From NCBI RefSeq assembly GCF_030409945.1, contig NZ_JAUFQV010000028.1:310001-374000 (forward strand): 64,000 nt of DNA, written 5' to 3'. Under the pieces are notes generated by a model. The model was not told the origin of the DNA and ran no database searches. It worked only from the letters and a program-made list of their open reading frames with translations. The translations under genes were made by a program, and so were the position numbers. Every line of letters begins with the position of its first letter. Within the stretch, counting starts at the first letter, position 1. Source of the DNA: Vibrio tapetis subsp. quintayensis. Its GTDB lineage: Bacteria; Pseudomonadota; Gammaproteobacteria; Enterobacterales; Vibrionaceae. Below, one piece after another: positions 26,973 to 35,937 of the stretch.

Positions 26973-27033
26973 ATTAACTCCATTATATTTCTGTTTGTTT
27001 CGTTTCCAGCAAGCAAAAAGGGAAACAAAGAAT

Positions 27034-27798
27034 TTATCTCGCTTGTATGACTCTTACGCCACAAGCTTCTATTGTTTTTACTGCCTCAGCTTCGATATCA
27101 CTGTCTGTAACTAGGATATCAATGTGTTGCCAAGACAATTCTAAATTAGGTATTTTCCGGCCAATTTTGTCTGATTCGATCATAACAACCACTTCACGGG
27201 ACACTTCTGCCATCACCTGGCTCAATCCGAGCAGTTCATTAAAACTGGTTGTGCCTCGTAATAAATCAACACCATCAGCACCAACAAACAGTTGATCAAA
27301 ATCATACGACCTAAGCACCGACTCTGCCACTTTGCCTTGAAAAGATTCGGAATGCGTATCCCAAGTCCCACCAGTCATAAGCAAGGTCAATTCAGACTCC
27401 AGATCATTTAACGCGTTTGCTACATGCAATGAGTTGGTCATCACAACTAAGCCACGTTTATCACTGAGTTGCTGGATAAGCGCTCCTGTTGTACTGCCAC
27501 TATCAATGACTATCCGATGATGGTCTCGAATAAGTGTCGCAGCTGCTTGAGCAAGCTTTACCTTCCGAATCGAAACCTTATTATGTAAATCGTCTTGAAC
27601 GACTTCTTTCGGCAAAGAAACGGCACCGCCATAACGGCGCAATAGGAGGCCACTAGTTTCTAATGTAGCCAAATCCTTTCTTATTGTGACTTCTGAGGTT
27701 TCAAATTGTAGGGACAACTGCTCTACACTGACCTCTCCACACTCTTCTACCAGTTTAGAAATAGCATGCCTTCTAAGCTGCGTGTTTCGTTTTGACAT
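27034..27798 (-). CDS. DeoR-family transcriptional regulator next to glmS
   Basis: Start chosen at ATG 27798 ([19 protein letters not shown], 254 residues); the longer frame would need a TTG at 27843. The N-terminal DeoR helix-turn-helix is clear ([21 protein letters not shown], recognition helix TSEVTIRKD, then RRYGGAV). The C-terminal sugar-phosphate sensor domain includes [11 protein letters not shown] and the GADGVD motif. Position immediately upstream of glmS, same strand, suggests control of amino-sugar synthesis by a sugar phosphate. Effector and exact targets are inferred. Confidence 0.92.
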   Translation of the reverse strand: MSKRNTQLRRHAISKLVEECGEVSVEQLSLQFETSEVTIRKDLATLETSGLLLRRYGGAVSLPKEVVQDDLHNKVSIRKVKLAQAAATLIRDHHRIVIDSGSTTGALIQQLSDKRGLVVMTNSLHVANALNDLESELTLLMTGGTWDTHSESFQGKVAESVLRSYDFDQLFVGADGVDLLRGTTSFNELLGLSQVMAEVSREVVVMIESDKIGRKIPNLELSWQHIDILVTDSDIEAEAVKTIEACGVRVIQAR

Positions 27799-27854
27799 CA
27801 GTTTACGATCCAATAAGTTTCGATTCGTAAGTATTTTAATCAATTCGAAACTAA

Positions 27855-27917
27855 TTTGTCTATTTTTTTCACTCTAAAAAATAATTAAATTGCGACAAAA
27901 CTTTGTCCTAAGACAAG
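27855..27917. promoter_or_regulatory. cluster of TTTGTC/GACAAA motifs, candidate regulator operators
   Basis: TTTGTC at 27855-27860, GACAAA at 27894-27899, TTTGTC at 27902-27907 and GACAAG at 27912-27917 lie just upstream of the DeoR-type gene. The last two form TTGTC-CTAA-GACAA. Repeated inverted half-sites like these suit autoregulation. Confidence 0.4.
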
Positions 27918-28233
27918 TCATAACCGTGATATTTTTAAAATTCGGTGGTAGAATCCTCCACCGAAAAGAAAATAAATTACATAATTTTTCGTTATTTTTT
28001 TGCAACTGCGACCAGTTGGATTGTTAGAAAACGTGAAATTTCGGTCTTAAATGCACGAGAATCACAGTGCCAGACTGAACTATTTAGAAGAATTCGCTTA
28101 GTTAAGCGTAACTCGATAACAAAATAGTAAAGAAATACAACATTTATGATTTGTTGTAATTTTCTTTCTTTTGTCGGTTACCGGCCAAGCACACAAATTG
28201 AATTAAAACTATACTTATCGGAGAGTATCTTCC

Positions 28234-29646
28234 ATGAAAAAGACCAAAATCGTATGTACGATTGGCCCTAAAACTGAATCTGTAGAAAAGCTGACTGAAC
28301 TAGTAAATGCAGGCATGAACGTAATGCGCCTGAACTTTTCTCACGGTGACTTCGCAGAACACGGTACTCGTATCTCTAACTTCCGCTCTGTAATGGAAGC
28401 AACAGGTAAGCAACTCGCTATCCTGCTTGATACTAAAGGTCCTGAAATCCGTACTATCAAACTAGAAGGCGGCGATGACGTTGATCTAGTAGCTGGTCAA
28501 GAGTTCACTTTCACTACTGATGCAACGGTAGTTGGTAACACTGATAAAGTAGCGGTAACTTACCTTGGTTTTGCAAAAGACCTAACGGCTGGTAACACTA
28601 TCCTTGTTGATGACGGCCTAATTGAAATGGAAGTTATCTCAACTTCTGAAACTGAAGTTAAGTGTAAAGTTCTTAACAACGGTGCTCTAGGCGAAAACAA
28701 AGGTGTTAACCTTCCTGGCGTTTCTGTTCAACTTCCAGCTCTTTCTGAGAAAGACAAAGCTGACCTTAAATTCGGTTGTGAGCAAGGCGTTGACTTCGTT
28801 GCTGCTTCTTTCATCCGTAAAGAAGAAGACGTTAAAGAAATCCGTGAGCTTCTAAATGCTAACGGTGGCGAGAACATCCACATCATCTCTAAAATTGAGA
28901 ACCAAGAAGGTGTAGATAACTTCGATTCAATTCTTGAAGCTTCTGACGGTATCATGGTTGCTCGTGGCGATCTTGGTGTTGAAATCCCAGCTGAAGAAGT
29001 AATCTTCGCTCAAAAAATGATGATCGAGAAGTGTAACCGTGCACGTAAGATGGTTATCACAGCAACTCAAATGCTTGATTCTATGATCAGCAACCCACGT
29101 CCTACTCGTGCTGAAGCAGGCGACGTTGCTAACGCAGTAATGGACGGTACTGATGCAGTAATGCTTTCTGGCGAAACAGCTAAAGGCAAATACCCAGTAG
29201 AAGCTGTAACTATCATGGCTCAAATCTGTGCTCGTACTGACGGTGCTCTTAAAGCAGAACTTGGTTCTCGCCTAGACAGCCCTCGCCTACGTATCACTGA
29301 AGCAGTATGTAAAGGTGCAGTAGACACAGCTGAGAAATTGGCTGCTCCGCTTATCGTTGTTGCTACTGAAGCAGGTAAATCTGCACGTTCTGTTCGTAAG
29401 TACTTCCCAACAGCAAACATCATCGCTGTAACAACGAACCAAAAAACGGCAGCTCAGCTTGTTCTTACTAAAGGCGTAACTCCAGTACTTGTCGATTCAA
29501 TCGAAAGCACTGATGCGTTCTACGTTAACGGTAAAGAAATTGCTCTAACTTCTGGCCTAGGCAAGAAGGGTGACATCGTAATTATGGTTTCTGGTGCACT
29601 TGTTGCTTCAGGTACAACTAATACTGCGTCTGTTCACGTTCTATAA
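28234..29646 (+). CDS. pykF: pyruvate kinase I
   Basis: Catalyses phosphoenolpyruvate plus ADP to pyruvate plus ATP in the cytoplasm. The 470-residue protein is the usual length for the fructose-1,6-bisphosphate-activated type I enzyme: [16 protein letters not shown] start, [12 protein letters not shown], active-site signature [26 protein letters not shown], and ATQMLDSM. The 390 bases upstream, shared with the divergent regulator gene, are AT-rich. GGAGAG before the ATG is the ribosome site. Followed by a strong terminator. Codon choice looks strongly biased toward preferred codons, as in highly expressed genes. Confidence 0.98.
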   Translation: MKKTKIVCTIGPKTESVEKLTELVNAGMNVMRLNFSHGDFAEHGTRISNFRSVMEATGKQLAILLDTKGPEIRTIKLEGGDDVDLVAGQEFTFTTDATVVGNTDKVAVTYLGFAKDLTAGNTILVDDGLIEMEVISTSETEVKCKVLNNGALGENKGVNLPGVSVQLPALSEKDKADLKFGCEQGVDFVAASFIRKEEDVKEIRELLNANGGENIHIISKIENQEGVDNFDSILEASDGIMVARGDLGVEIPAEEVIFAQKMMIEKCNRARKMVITATQMLDSMISNPRPTRAEAGDVANAVMDGTDAVMLSGETAKGKYPVEAVTIMAQICARTDGALKAELGSRLDSPRLRITEAVCKGAVDTAEKLAAPLIVVATEAGKSARSVRKYFPTANIIAVTTNQKTAAQLVLTKGVTPVLVDSIESTDAFYVNGKEIALTSGLGKKGDIVIMVSGALVASGTTNTASVHVL

Positions 29647-29677
29647 GAATAAGAACACGTAAGCCGAAACAGCAAAG

Positions 29678-29706
29678 CCGAGTGTGTCATTCACTCGGTT
29701 TTTTTT
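29678..29706 (+). terminator. terminator of pykF
   Basis: CCGAGTG and CACTCGG form a 7-bp stem with a 7-base loop, followed by eight T residues. Confidence 0.92.
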
Positions 29707-29890
29707 ACGCCTGCATTGTGTCAAACTGCTTTTCCTTCCACTTCATCGACCGCACCAGTAATACATCCCAGCATAAGCGTTCAACCACAACTGATAGCCT
29801 GTAAATCGTCGTCTCGAGAAAAATAACACTTGGCTTATCTAAGTAGTAAATACATAAGGTCATTTGTTCTCACTGCATATCTCAATGTAA

Positions 29891-29925
29891 ATTTTGTAAA
29901 TGATATCAATTATCATTTACAAAAT
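29891..29925 (+). promoter_or_regulatory. Fur box upstream of the TonB-dependent receptor
   Basis: ATTTTGTAAATGATA (29891-29905) and TATCATTTACAAAAT (29911-29925) are perfect inverses around TCAAT. The central AAATGATA-TCAAT-TATCATTT closely follows the Fur consensus of overlapping NATWAT hexamers. The receptor start codon is 53 bases downstream. Iron-replete repression of the receptor is the expected outcome. Confidence 0.88.
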
Positions 29926-29977
29926 GTTTCAGCATTCATACAATTATTGATAGTTTACTCAAGGATTCACAATAATT

Positions 29978-32011
29978 ATGAAAGTTCAATATCTTGCAGT
30001 GGCCATTTCCTTGGCTCTTACTTCGCTTAACGCTATATCTGCTCAAGAGGAAGCAGATGAAACTATGGTCGTTAAAGGCTCAGCTTTGGAGCAACTGGTT
30101 CAAACTCAGATTAACTCTGAAACTCTTGAACAAAAGCAAGCATCTGACACAAAAGACATTCTAAATACCATGCCTAGTGTTACCGTCGATGGTAACGCCC
30201 GATACTCACGCAAGGTTTTTGTCCGTGGTTTGGAAGACAAGTTCTCCGTTGTCACCATTGATGGCGCAAGACAAGAGGGACAATTGTTCCACCATAATGG
30301 CGATCAAAGCATTGACCCAGAAATGCTCAAAGTCGCTGAAATAGAACTGGGAGGTAACTCTGCCTTATCTGGTTCTGGAGCAATTAACGGCACATTTAGC
30401 TACGAAACTAAGGACCCCAGCGACTTACTTAAAAATGGGGAAAAAATTGGAGCGCGAGTGAAGACCGGCTACCAAACAGGGTACGAACGTTTCACAACTA
30501 ACGTCGCTCTCTATGCTCAATTAAACGACAAACTTGAATTTCTCGGTATCGCAAACTATTCAAAAGATGGCGAACTGCATATTCCTGACCAAGATGCGGT
30601 AACGTCAAAGCAAGGCACACTCAAATCAGGCATGGCCAAAGTGGTATTTATGCCCAATGATGTCAACGAATTCAAACTGACATTAAATCGATACAGTGAT
30701 GGTGGGGAACGACAGCTATCTGGTGAGAAGAGCGGTGCATTGTACGCAGACGATCAACACAAATTTAACTCTGTCAATCGAGACACCATTACCTTACAAC
30801 ACCATTACGACGCGAGCAGCGATCTAGTAAACCTGAAAACCAATGTTTACTACAATCGCCAGTATATGAATCGTGACGCTCAAGTGGCCGTCAATTGGAC
30901 TCGTCCAGGAGGTAAATGGACAAAAGATGGCACCATCTCTATTCCAGATCGTGAATATAACGTCACGACAATAGGTGGCGACATCCGAAATATTTCCTGG
31001 CTTGGCGAGCACGAATTAACGTATGGATTAGATGGTTATAAAGCAAAGCAATGGATCAACTCCGGTGAAGGCCAGATCCTTTCAGGCTCAATGCAAGGCC
31101 AGACAAAACAATACGGTATGGATGGCGGAACAGTGACGGCATATGGCCTTTACATCCAAGACCGTTTCGAAATCAGTGATTTTATTCTGACTACCGGTTT
31201 GCGTTATGATACCCACGTCCTTGGTGGTGTATTTGAAGGCAATTTCAATCAATTGTCACCTAAGTTCAAAGGTCAATATCAAGCAACTGATGACCTAACT
31301 CTACGCGTTGGTTATGGCCGTTTGTTTAAAGGGGCTGCGTTGCCTGAAACATTGACGATGAAAGCAGCCAGTGATGTAAAACAATCTGATACTGAGGCAA
31401 TGACAGGCCATAACTATGAAGGTGGTTTTGATTACGACCTAACGAGTTTGTTAGTATCAGACAGTGCCGTACTCGGTTTTACTGCCTTCAATTACAACCT
31501 CGATAATCAAATGCACCCAACGAAAAACAATACCACACTTGCCAATCAGTATGATGTCGAAGTCTGGGGTGTAGAAACCGTTTTTAACTACATTTGGAAT
31601 GACATCAATTTATACGCCAACCATTCTTATTCCAAAGGTAACAAGACATCTCTTAGCAACAATAAAACAAGCCATATGAATAAAACTGGGATTCACAACG
31701 TTAAGGCAGGAGCTAAGTATCGAGCCACTGAAGAAGTCGTATTTGGTTGGGATTCAAGGTTTGTCCCTGGCAATGAGTATGATGACACGGATGGTGAAAC
31801 CATTTCACGCGCAGGTTTCGGTGTTCATAACATCTGGGCTTCCTATAATCCAACCTTTGCAAAGAGCTTAAGCGTTAACGTTGGTATTGATAATCTGTTT
31901 GATAAGTTATATGCAGAACATACAGGTTTTGGTATTTCTTGGGGGTCAAAAAAATACACAAGCTATGAAGTTGGTCGTAACTTCAAAGCCACGGTGGCCT
32001 ACAACTTCTAA
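29978..32011 (+). CDS. TonB-dependent outer-membrane receptor, iron-regulated
   Basis: The 677-residue protein has a signal peptide ending near SAQ (residue 23), a TonB box-like DETMVVKG near residues 28-35, and a plug domain (about 45-160; VFVRGLEDKFSVVTIDGAR, LSGSGAINGTFSYETKD). A long beta-barrel of alternating segments ends in the terminal aromatic Phe (VAYNF). The plug resembles the haem/haemoglobin receptor branch, but I see no clear FRAP/NPNL haem box, so haem and a siderophore both remain possible. A Fur box precedes it. No TonB, ExbB/D or periplasmic transporter genes are adjacent; it is a single-gene unit. Confidence 0.9.
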   Translation: MKVQYLAVAISLALTSLNAISAQEEADETMVVKGSALEQLVQTQINSETLEQKQASDTKDILNTMPSVTVDGNARYSRKVFVRGLEDKFSVVTIDGARQEGQLFHHNGDQSIDPEMLKVAEIELGGNSALSGSGAINGTFSYETKDPSDLLKNGEKIGARVKTGYQTGYERFTTNVALYAQLNDKLEFLGIANYSKDGELHIPDQDAVTSKQGTLKSGMAKVVFMPNDVNEFKLTLNRYSDGGERQLSGEKSGALYADDQHKFNSVNRDTITLQHHYDASSDLVNLKTNVYYNRQYMNRDAQVAVNWTRPGGKWTKDGTISIPDREYNVTTIGGDIRNISWLGEHELTYGLDGYKAKQWINSGEGQILSGSMQGQTKQYGMDGGTVTAYGLYIQDRFEISDFILTTGLRYDTHVLGGVFEGNFNQLSPKFKGQYQATDDLTLRVGYGRLFKGAALPETLTMKAASDVKQSDTEAMTGHNYEGGFDYDLTSLLVSDSAVLGFTAFNYNLDNQMHPTKNNTTLANQYDVEVWGVETVFNYIWNDINLYANHSYSKGNKTSLSNNKTSHMNKTGIHNVKAGAKYRATEEVVFGWDSRFVPGNEYDDTDGETISRAGFGVHNIWASYNPTFAKSLSVNVGIDNLFDKLYAEHTGFGISWGSKKYTSYEVGRNFKATVAYNF

Positions 32012-32032
32012 TCTCATTGTTCAATAGATAAA

Positions 32033-32069
32033 AAGAGGCTGATACGTTGCTGCCAGCCTCTTATTTATT
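32033..32069 (+). terminator. terminator of the receptor gene
   Basis: AAGAGGCTG (32033-32041) pairs with CAGCCTCTT (32054-32062) across a 12-base loop, then ATTTATT. The remaining bases to 32409 are AT-rich and hold no identified element beyond the next gene's ribosome site. Confidence 0.75.
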
Positions 32070-32409
32070 CGTCGCATTTCCCTCTCCCTTCGACGTCCAC
32101 ATAGCACTGACTTCCTCATGAAATCAACATTAGATCATAAGGATGTGAGCCTCTTTTTCTTTCTAATATCTTGCTCTACGTGACCTGCGCCTAAATGATC
32201 GTTAATTGTGTTCACTTTTATACATAAAGACAAAAAATATAAAGGGCCTACCCACTTTTTTTATTAAACGGCTTGTCCACATATTCCGCATGGCGTATTA
32301 TCAAGTTACTGAGCGTAGGATGATAAGACATCATATTTATTAATCTATTGTCCCGTAATATGTTCAGTGTGAATGGAATCCATACAAAAGAAAGAATAAC
32401 GAGGAAATC

Positions 32410-33087
32410 GTGTCGAGCCCTACTCTTACTGACAAAGTGTCGAAAATGATCCGCGAGGATATTTTGAATGGCAAACTAGCACCAGGCCAAAAGCTTGTTG
32501 TTGCTGAGCTAAAAGATAAGTACCGTGTTGGTGCTTCACCAATTCGCGAAGCGTTAGTACAACTATCGTGGAGCAAGTACGTGCGCTTAGAACCACAAAA
32601 AGGCTGTTGGGTTGCTCCTATTTCAAAAACCGAATTGTTTGACCTATTCGAAAGCCTTAAGGTCGTATCTTCAGTGTTACTTCGCAAAGCTATAGAAGTT
32701 GGAGACGAAAGCTGGGAATTAGATGTTCTGTCTTCCTTCCATAAACTCTCTAGAATTCAACACGCACAAAGCGACTATAACAATCATGAATGGGAAGAAC
32801 GTCACCACAACTTCCATACCGCACTTCTTGAAGGCTCAAATGCCCACACAATGTTTAGCTTTTTCACAGAAATCAATCAACAACTTAAACGTTACCGACA
32901 TCTCGTCCTTAACTCTAACCAGTTTGAAGGCCAAGATTTCATTAATATTGATGAGAACGAAAAGCTGATGAAATCGGTTTTGGCAAAAGACGAGCAACAA
33001 GCTCTAACGACTTTGGAATTGCACCTTGCAGAGACAATGGCCAAAATCGAGCAAGTCATTGAAGTAGAATTGGCTGAAGCTGAATAA
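32410..33087 (+). CDS. GntR-family regulator, FadR/FCD type
   Basis: The 225-residue protein starts at GTG 32410 with GAGGA eight bases before it. The N-terminal winged helix (REDILNGKLAPGQKLVVAEL, SPIREALVQL) is the GntR signature. The rest is an all-helical FCD ligand domain with metal-binding His residues in HHNFHTALLEGSN and LTTLELHL. Ligands of this group are small organic acids. No metabolic operon adjoins it, so the regulon is unknown; the upstream Fur-controlled receptor has its own terminator and is not obviously linked. Confidence 0.9.
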   Translation: MSSPTLTDKVSKMIREDILNGKLAPGQKLVVAELKDKYRVGASPIREALVQLSWSKYVRLEPQKGCWVAPISKTELFDLFESLKVVSSVLLRKAIEVGDESWELDVLSSFHKLSRIQHAQSDYNNHEWEERHHNFHTALLEGSNAHTMFSFFTEINQQLKRYRHLVLNSNQFEGQDFINIDENEKLMKSVLAKDEQQALTTLELHLAETMAKIEQVIEVELAEAE

Positions 33088-33088
33088 A

Positions 33089-33116
33089 AAAACCGAGGCA
33101 TTCGCCTCGGTTTTTA
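33089..33116. terminator. bidirectional terminator between gntR gene and a small ORF
   Basis: CCGAGGC (33093-33099) and GCCTCGG (33104-33110) around ATTC, with A residues on the left and TTTTT on the right. The right T run includes the stop codon of the convergent small gene. Confidence 0.9.
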
Positions 33117-33245
33117 CCATCCAAAGAACTCTTTGTGATGCGTATTAAGCAATACGATCATCGCTAAGAAGTAGATAGCACTAAGCTTTATGCCTAACAC
33201 CATCAAAAGACCGATCGTCAATCTCACCAAAAAATGCGCGTACAT
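33114..33245 (-). CDS. 43-residue membrane protein
   Basis: Minus-strand frame from ATG 33245 to TAA at 33114-33116. AAGAGG lies seven bases before the ATG, a near-ideal ribosome site. The product opens MYAHFLVRLTIGLLMVLGIK and continues with a second hydrophobic stretch (about residues 21-33) before a polar tail HHKEFFGW; it has one long or two short membrane segments. It sits between the gntR gene and the diguanylate cyclase, with 188 bases separating it from the latter. Function unknown. Confidence 0.65.
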   Translation of the reverse strand: MYAHFLVRLTIGLLMVLGIKLSAIYFLAMIVLLNTHHKEFFGW

Positions 33246-33433
33246 AATAAAACCTCTTATGCCACATCCTTTTTATGTCGTTCGCTATTTCCGTTGCAAA
33301 AATGGGCTGTCACTAAAATGGGTGAGTAAGTGTACTCATTCATTATTTTAGTTCAAATTTTGAACAGCATTAGACTTTAGTCTAACTGTACACATTTTGT
33401 GACATTTTTGCTCATTTATTAAACGCTAAAATC

Positions 33434-35314
33434 CTAAGCGACATCACTACTACTCAAGCAAGTTGATACGCAATTACGTCCAGCAGCCTTAGACTCATAT
33501 AAGGCAATGTCCGCAAACTTATAACTGCGTTTGGTGTCTCCAATAATATCTGTCACGCCAATGCTGACGGTTACATGAATCGTCTTTTCAATTTCCACGG
33601 CGATTCTTAAGCGATTAAGCATCACATCAAGCGACTTGAGTTCAGTATTGGGCAGAATAATAGCAAATTCCTCACCGCCAATTCGGGCGAGGAAGTCCGT
33701 ATCACGCAGCTGTTTGCCCAGAACATCGCCCACTTTGTGGATCACTCTGTCTCCTTCATCGTGACCAAACTGATCGTTTACTCGTTTAAAGTGATCGATA
33801 TCCACCAGCACCAAACAGCTGTGGTACTTATTACCATAACGCTCAACCAAGTTGGATTGCTTTTGCAACTCACTATCAAATTTACGTCGATTCCAGCAAC
33901 CTGTTAGTTCGTCTCTTTCACTTAAATGACGTAACCGTTCTTCCAATGCTTTTCGCTCACTAATATCAACAATCGAAGTCACGAAGTATCGGCTACGCAA
34001 TTTAAAGTTAACCATTTTTTGAATGCGAGTAATGGCAGTAAACGATTCGCCTGATGCTTTAATGCTCGACAATTCACCTTGCCAGAACCCCCCATTCTTT
34101 AAACCGGTTGCAAGATCGATCAACTGTGACTGCTTGTGTTTTTCCATCAATAGTTTTAACGCATTGCACCCAACAATGGCGTCGTTTTCAAAGCCCGTCA
34201 TGCTTTCAAACTCTTTGTTTACTTTAATGATTCTATGACGACTATCAGAAATCATTACAGCAGACATACCATGAAGCGCCGCTCTGGCTAGCTTACTTTC
34301 AAGGCTTCGCTTTCGATATACGTGGATAATGTAGGTCATGGGAAAAGCGAACAACAGCATTCCCAACAACGTCAACAGAGCTTTATGCATAAGGTTATCG
34401 ATTTCACGCTGCATCCCTTTTTTCAGCGTTCGTTCATCAAAGCTGATGAGTAAATAAACTTTGTGCCCTGCCATAAACTCTACATTGCTAAACACATACA
34501 GGGATCCTTGTTCAAAATAGTGGCCACTCGGTTCGTGCAGCATTTCATCCCAAACTTTTGGTCTCTGAAGAGCAAAGTTATGCTCACTCCTATCTGGTAG
34601 CAAATAACCAAATAATTTATTTCGCTGGCGGCTAATCAAGTAGTCACCCTTGGTGGTGAGTACTTCAGGAATGAACTCACTTTTAGGGGAGAAATCTAAA
34701 ATAGTACTGACGTACCACACATCCAAGTTAACCAGGATGTAGCCTAAGCGCTGACCATTGTAGTGAACCGGTGTGAATACCGTTAAAACAGGTTGATATG
34801 GACGGAGTAATTCGCCATTGACTCTTTTTAAGTCAACGCCCCAACTTCCAACCTGTCCTTTTTTTGTTGGCATTGCAAAACTAAAAAAAGCCTCCGGTAC
34901 GATCTCTAAGTCGGATTCATTTCGCGGAGTGAGCTTAAGATCATTGGCATAGCTTACCCCCAATTCAGACTTACCATCTAATGTAACAAGGCGTATATCG
35001 GTGAACCACTCTTGTGCACCGGCCACCGAAATCCACATATCTTCGACTAAAGTCTTATTATGCTCATTGGGTGCTTTTAGGTAATCAAACAAATAGTGGC
35101 TATTGCCCAGCAATTCCATCGTCGAAGAAAGCTGAGCTTGAATATCATGAAATTCACGTTTGCTATACGTAAGTTGATTGAGGCTATCGTTAATTAGTTG
35201 GGCTTGATGTTGTTCAATGATGTTTTGATAGCGGTAGTAACTATAAGTAGCCACTGACAACCCAGATAGCAGGCAGGCGAGCACTAAGTATATTAATACA
35301 TTCTTCAGTTTCAC
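33434..35314 (-). CDS. membrane diguanylate cyclase with periplasmic sensor, PAS and GGDEF
   Basis: The 626-residue protein has an N-terminal membrane segment (VLIYLVLACLLSGLSVATY), about 280 periplasmic residues of Cache-like sensor, and a second membrane segment near 310-330 (LLTLLGMLLFAFPMTYIIHVY). A PAS domain follows (about 340-450; VNKEFESMTGFENDAIVG), then a C-terminal GGDEF domain with intact GGEEF (546-550). The product-inhibition site RxxD (R537-D540) is present five residues before it. It should make cyclic di-GMP from GTP in response to an extracytoplasmic signal. No EAL domain. Single-gene unit. Confidence 0.93.
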   Translation of the reverse strand: MKLKNVLIYLVLACLLSGLSVATYSYYRYQNIIEQHQAQLINDSLNQLTYSKREFHDIQAQLSSTMELLGNSHYLFDYLKAPNEHNKTLVEDMWISVAGAQEWFTDIRLVTLDGKSELGVSYANDLKLTPRNESDLEIVPEAFFSFAMPTKKGQVGSWGVDLKRVNGELLRPYQPVLTVFTPVHYNGQRLGYILVNLDVWYVSTILDFSPKSEFIPEVLTTKGDYLISRQRNKLFGYLLPDRSEHNFALQRPKVWDEMLHEPSGHYFEQGSLYVFSNVEFMAGHKVYLLISFDERTLKKGMQREIDNLMHKALLTLLGMLLFAFPMTYIIHVYRKRSLESKLARAALHGMSAVMISDSRHRIIKVNKEFESMTGFENDAIVGCNALKLLMEKHKQSQLIDLATGLKNGGFWQGELSSIKASGESFTAITRIQKMVNFKLRSRYFVTSIVDISERKALEERLRHLSERDELTGCWNRRKFDSELQKQSNLVERYGNKYHSCLVLVDIDHFKRVNDQFGHDEGDRVIHKVGDVLGKQLRDTDFLARIGGEEFAIILPNTELKSLDVMLNRLRIAVEIEKTIHVTVSIGVTDIIGDTKRSYKFADIALYESKAAGRNCVSTCLSSSDVA

Positions 35315-35441
35315 TTACCACTCCAAAATAACAAAGATGACATTATACCCTTGAATCACGCTCAATAAAAAAGCCACTTCGGTTAGGAAATGGCATTTGA
35401 CTAAATTTATGATAGAAATTGTGGTTCTACATGATACCTAA

Positions 35442-35936
35442 CTAGGCTTTTAAGGCGTGCTTACCTCTAGCAATGCCAACGACACCACTACGAGCAACCT
35501 CAATAACATCGGTCACCTCATTTAACGCCGTCACACAGGCATCGAGCTTTTCGCTTGTACCCGCTAACTGCACAGTATATTGAGATGCAGTGACATCCAC
35601 GATTTGTCCTCTAAAGATATCGGCAGTACGTTTAACTTCAGCACGAGCAAAGCCGTCAGCTTTCACTTTCACTAGCATCAATTCGCGCTCTACGTGCTCG
35701 ACATCCGTAACCTCTTGAACTTTTAGCACATCAATCAACTTATGCAGTTGTTTTTGAATTTGCTCAAGCTCCATGGCATCACTGGCCGTCGTAATATTCA
35801 AACGGGACAGTGTTTCATCTTCGGTTGGTGAAACCGTCAAAGACTCAATGTTATAACCGCGCTGAGAAAACAGCCCAACTACTCGTGACAAAGAACCCGG
35901 TTGGTTTTCAAGTAATAATGAAATGATATGTCTCAT
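35442..35936 (-). CDS. ilvH: acetolactate synthase III small (regulatory) subunit
   Basis: The 164-residue subunit gives valine feedback inhibition and stability to the IlvI catalytic subunit. The N-terminal ACT domain (MRHIISLLLENQPGSLSRVVGLFSQRGYNIESLTV) and a C-terminal ACT-like domain are seen. It starts one base after the ilvI stop codon, so the two are translationally coupled. A weak imperfect hairpin with GCCA/TGGC arms near 35368-35395 is the only possible terminator seen downstream. Confidence 0.97.
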   Translation of the reverse strand: MRHIISLLLENQPGSLSRVVGLFSQRGYNIESLTVSPTEDETLSRLNITTASDAMELEQIQKQLHKLIDVLKVQEVTDVEHVERELMLVKVKADGFARAEVKRTADIFRGQIVDVTASQYTVQLAGTSEKLDACVTALNEVTDVIEVARSGVVGIARGKHALKA

Positions 35937-35937
35937 A

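Noticed and set aside
30824-31012. Open frames antisense to large genes, such as this one inside the receptor gene
   Set aside because: They lie fully within confidently identified genes and have no ribosome sites or family features.
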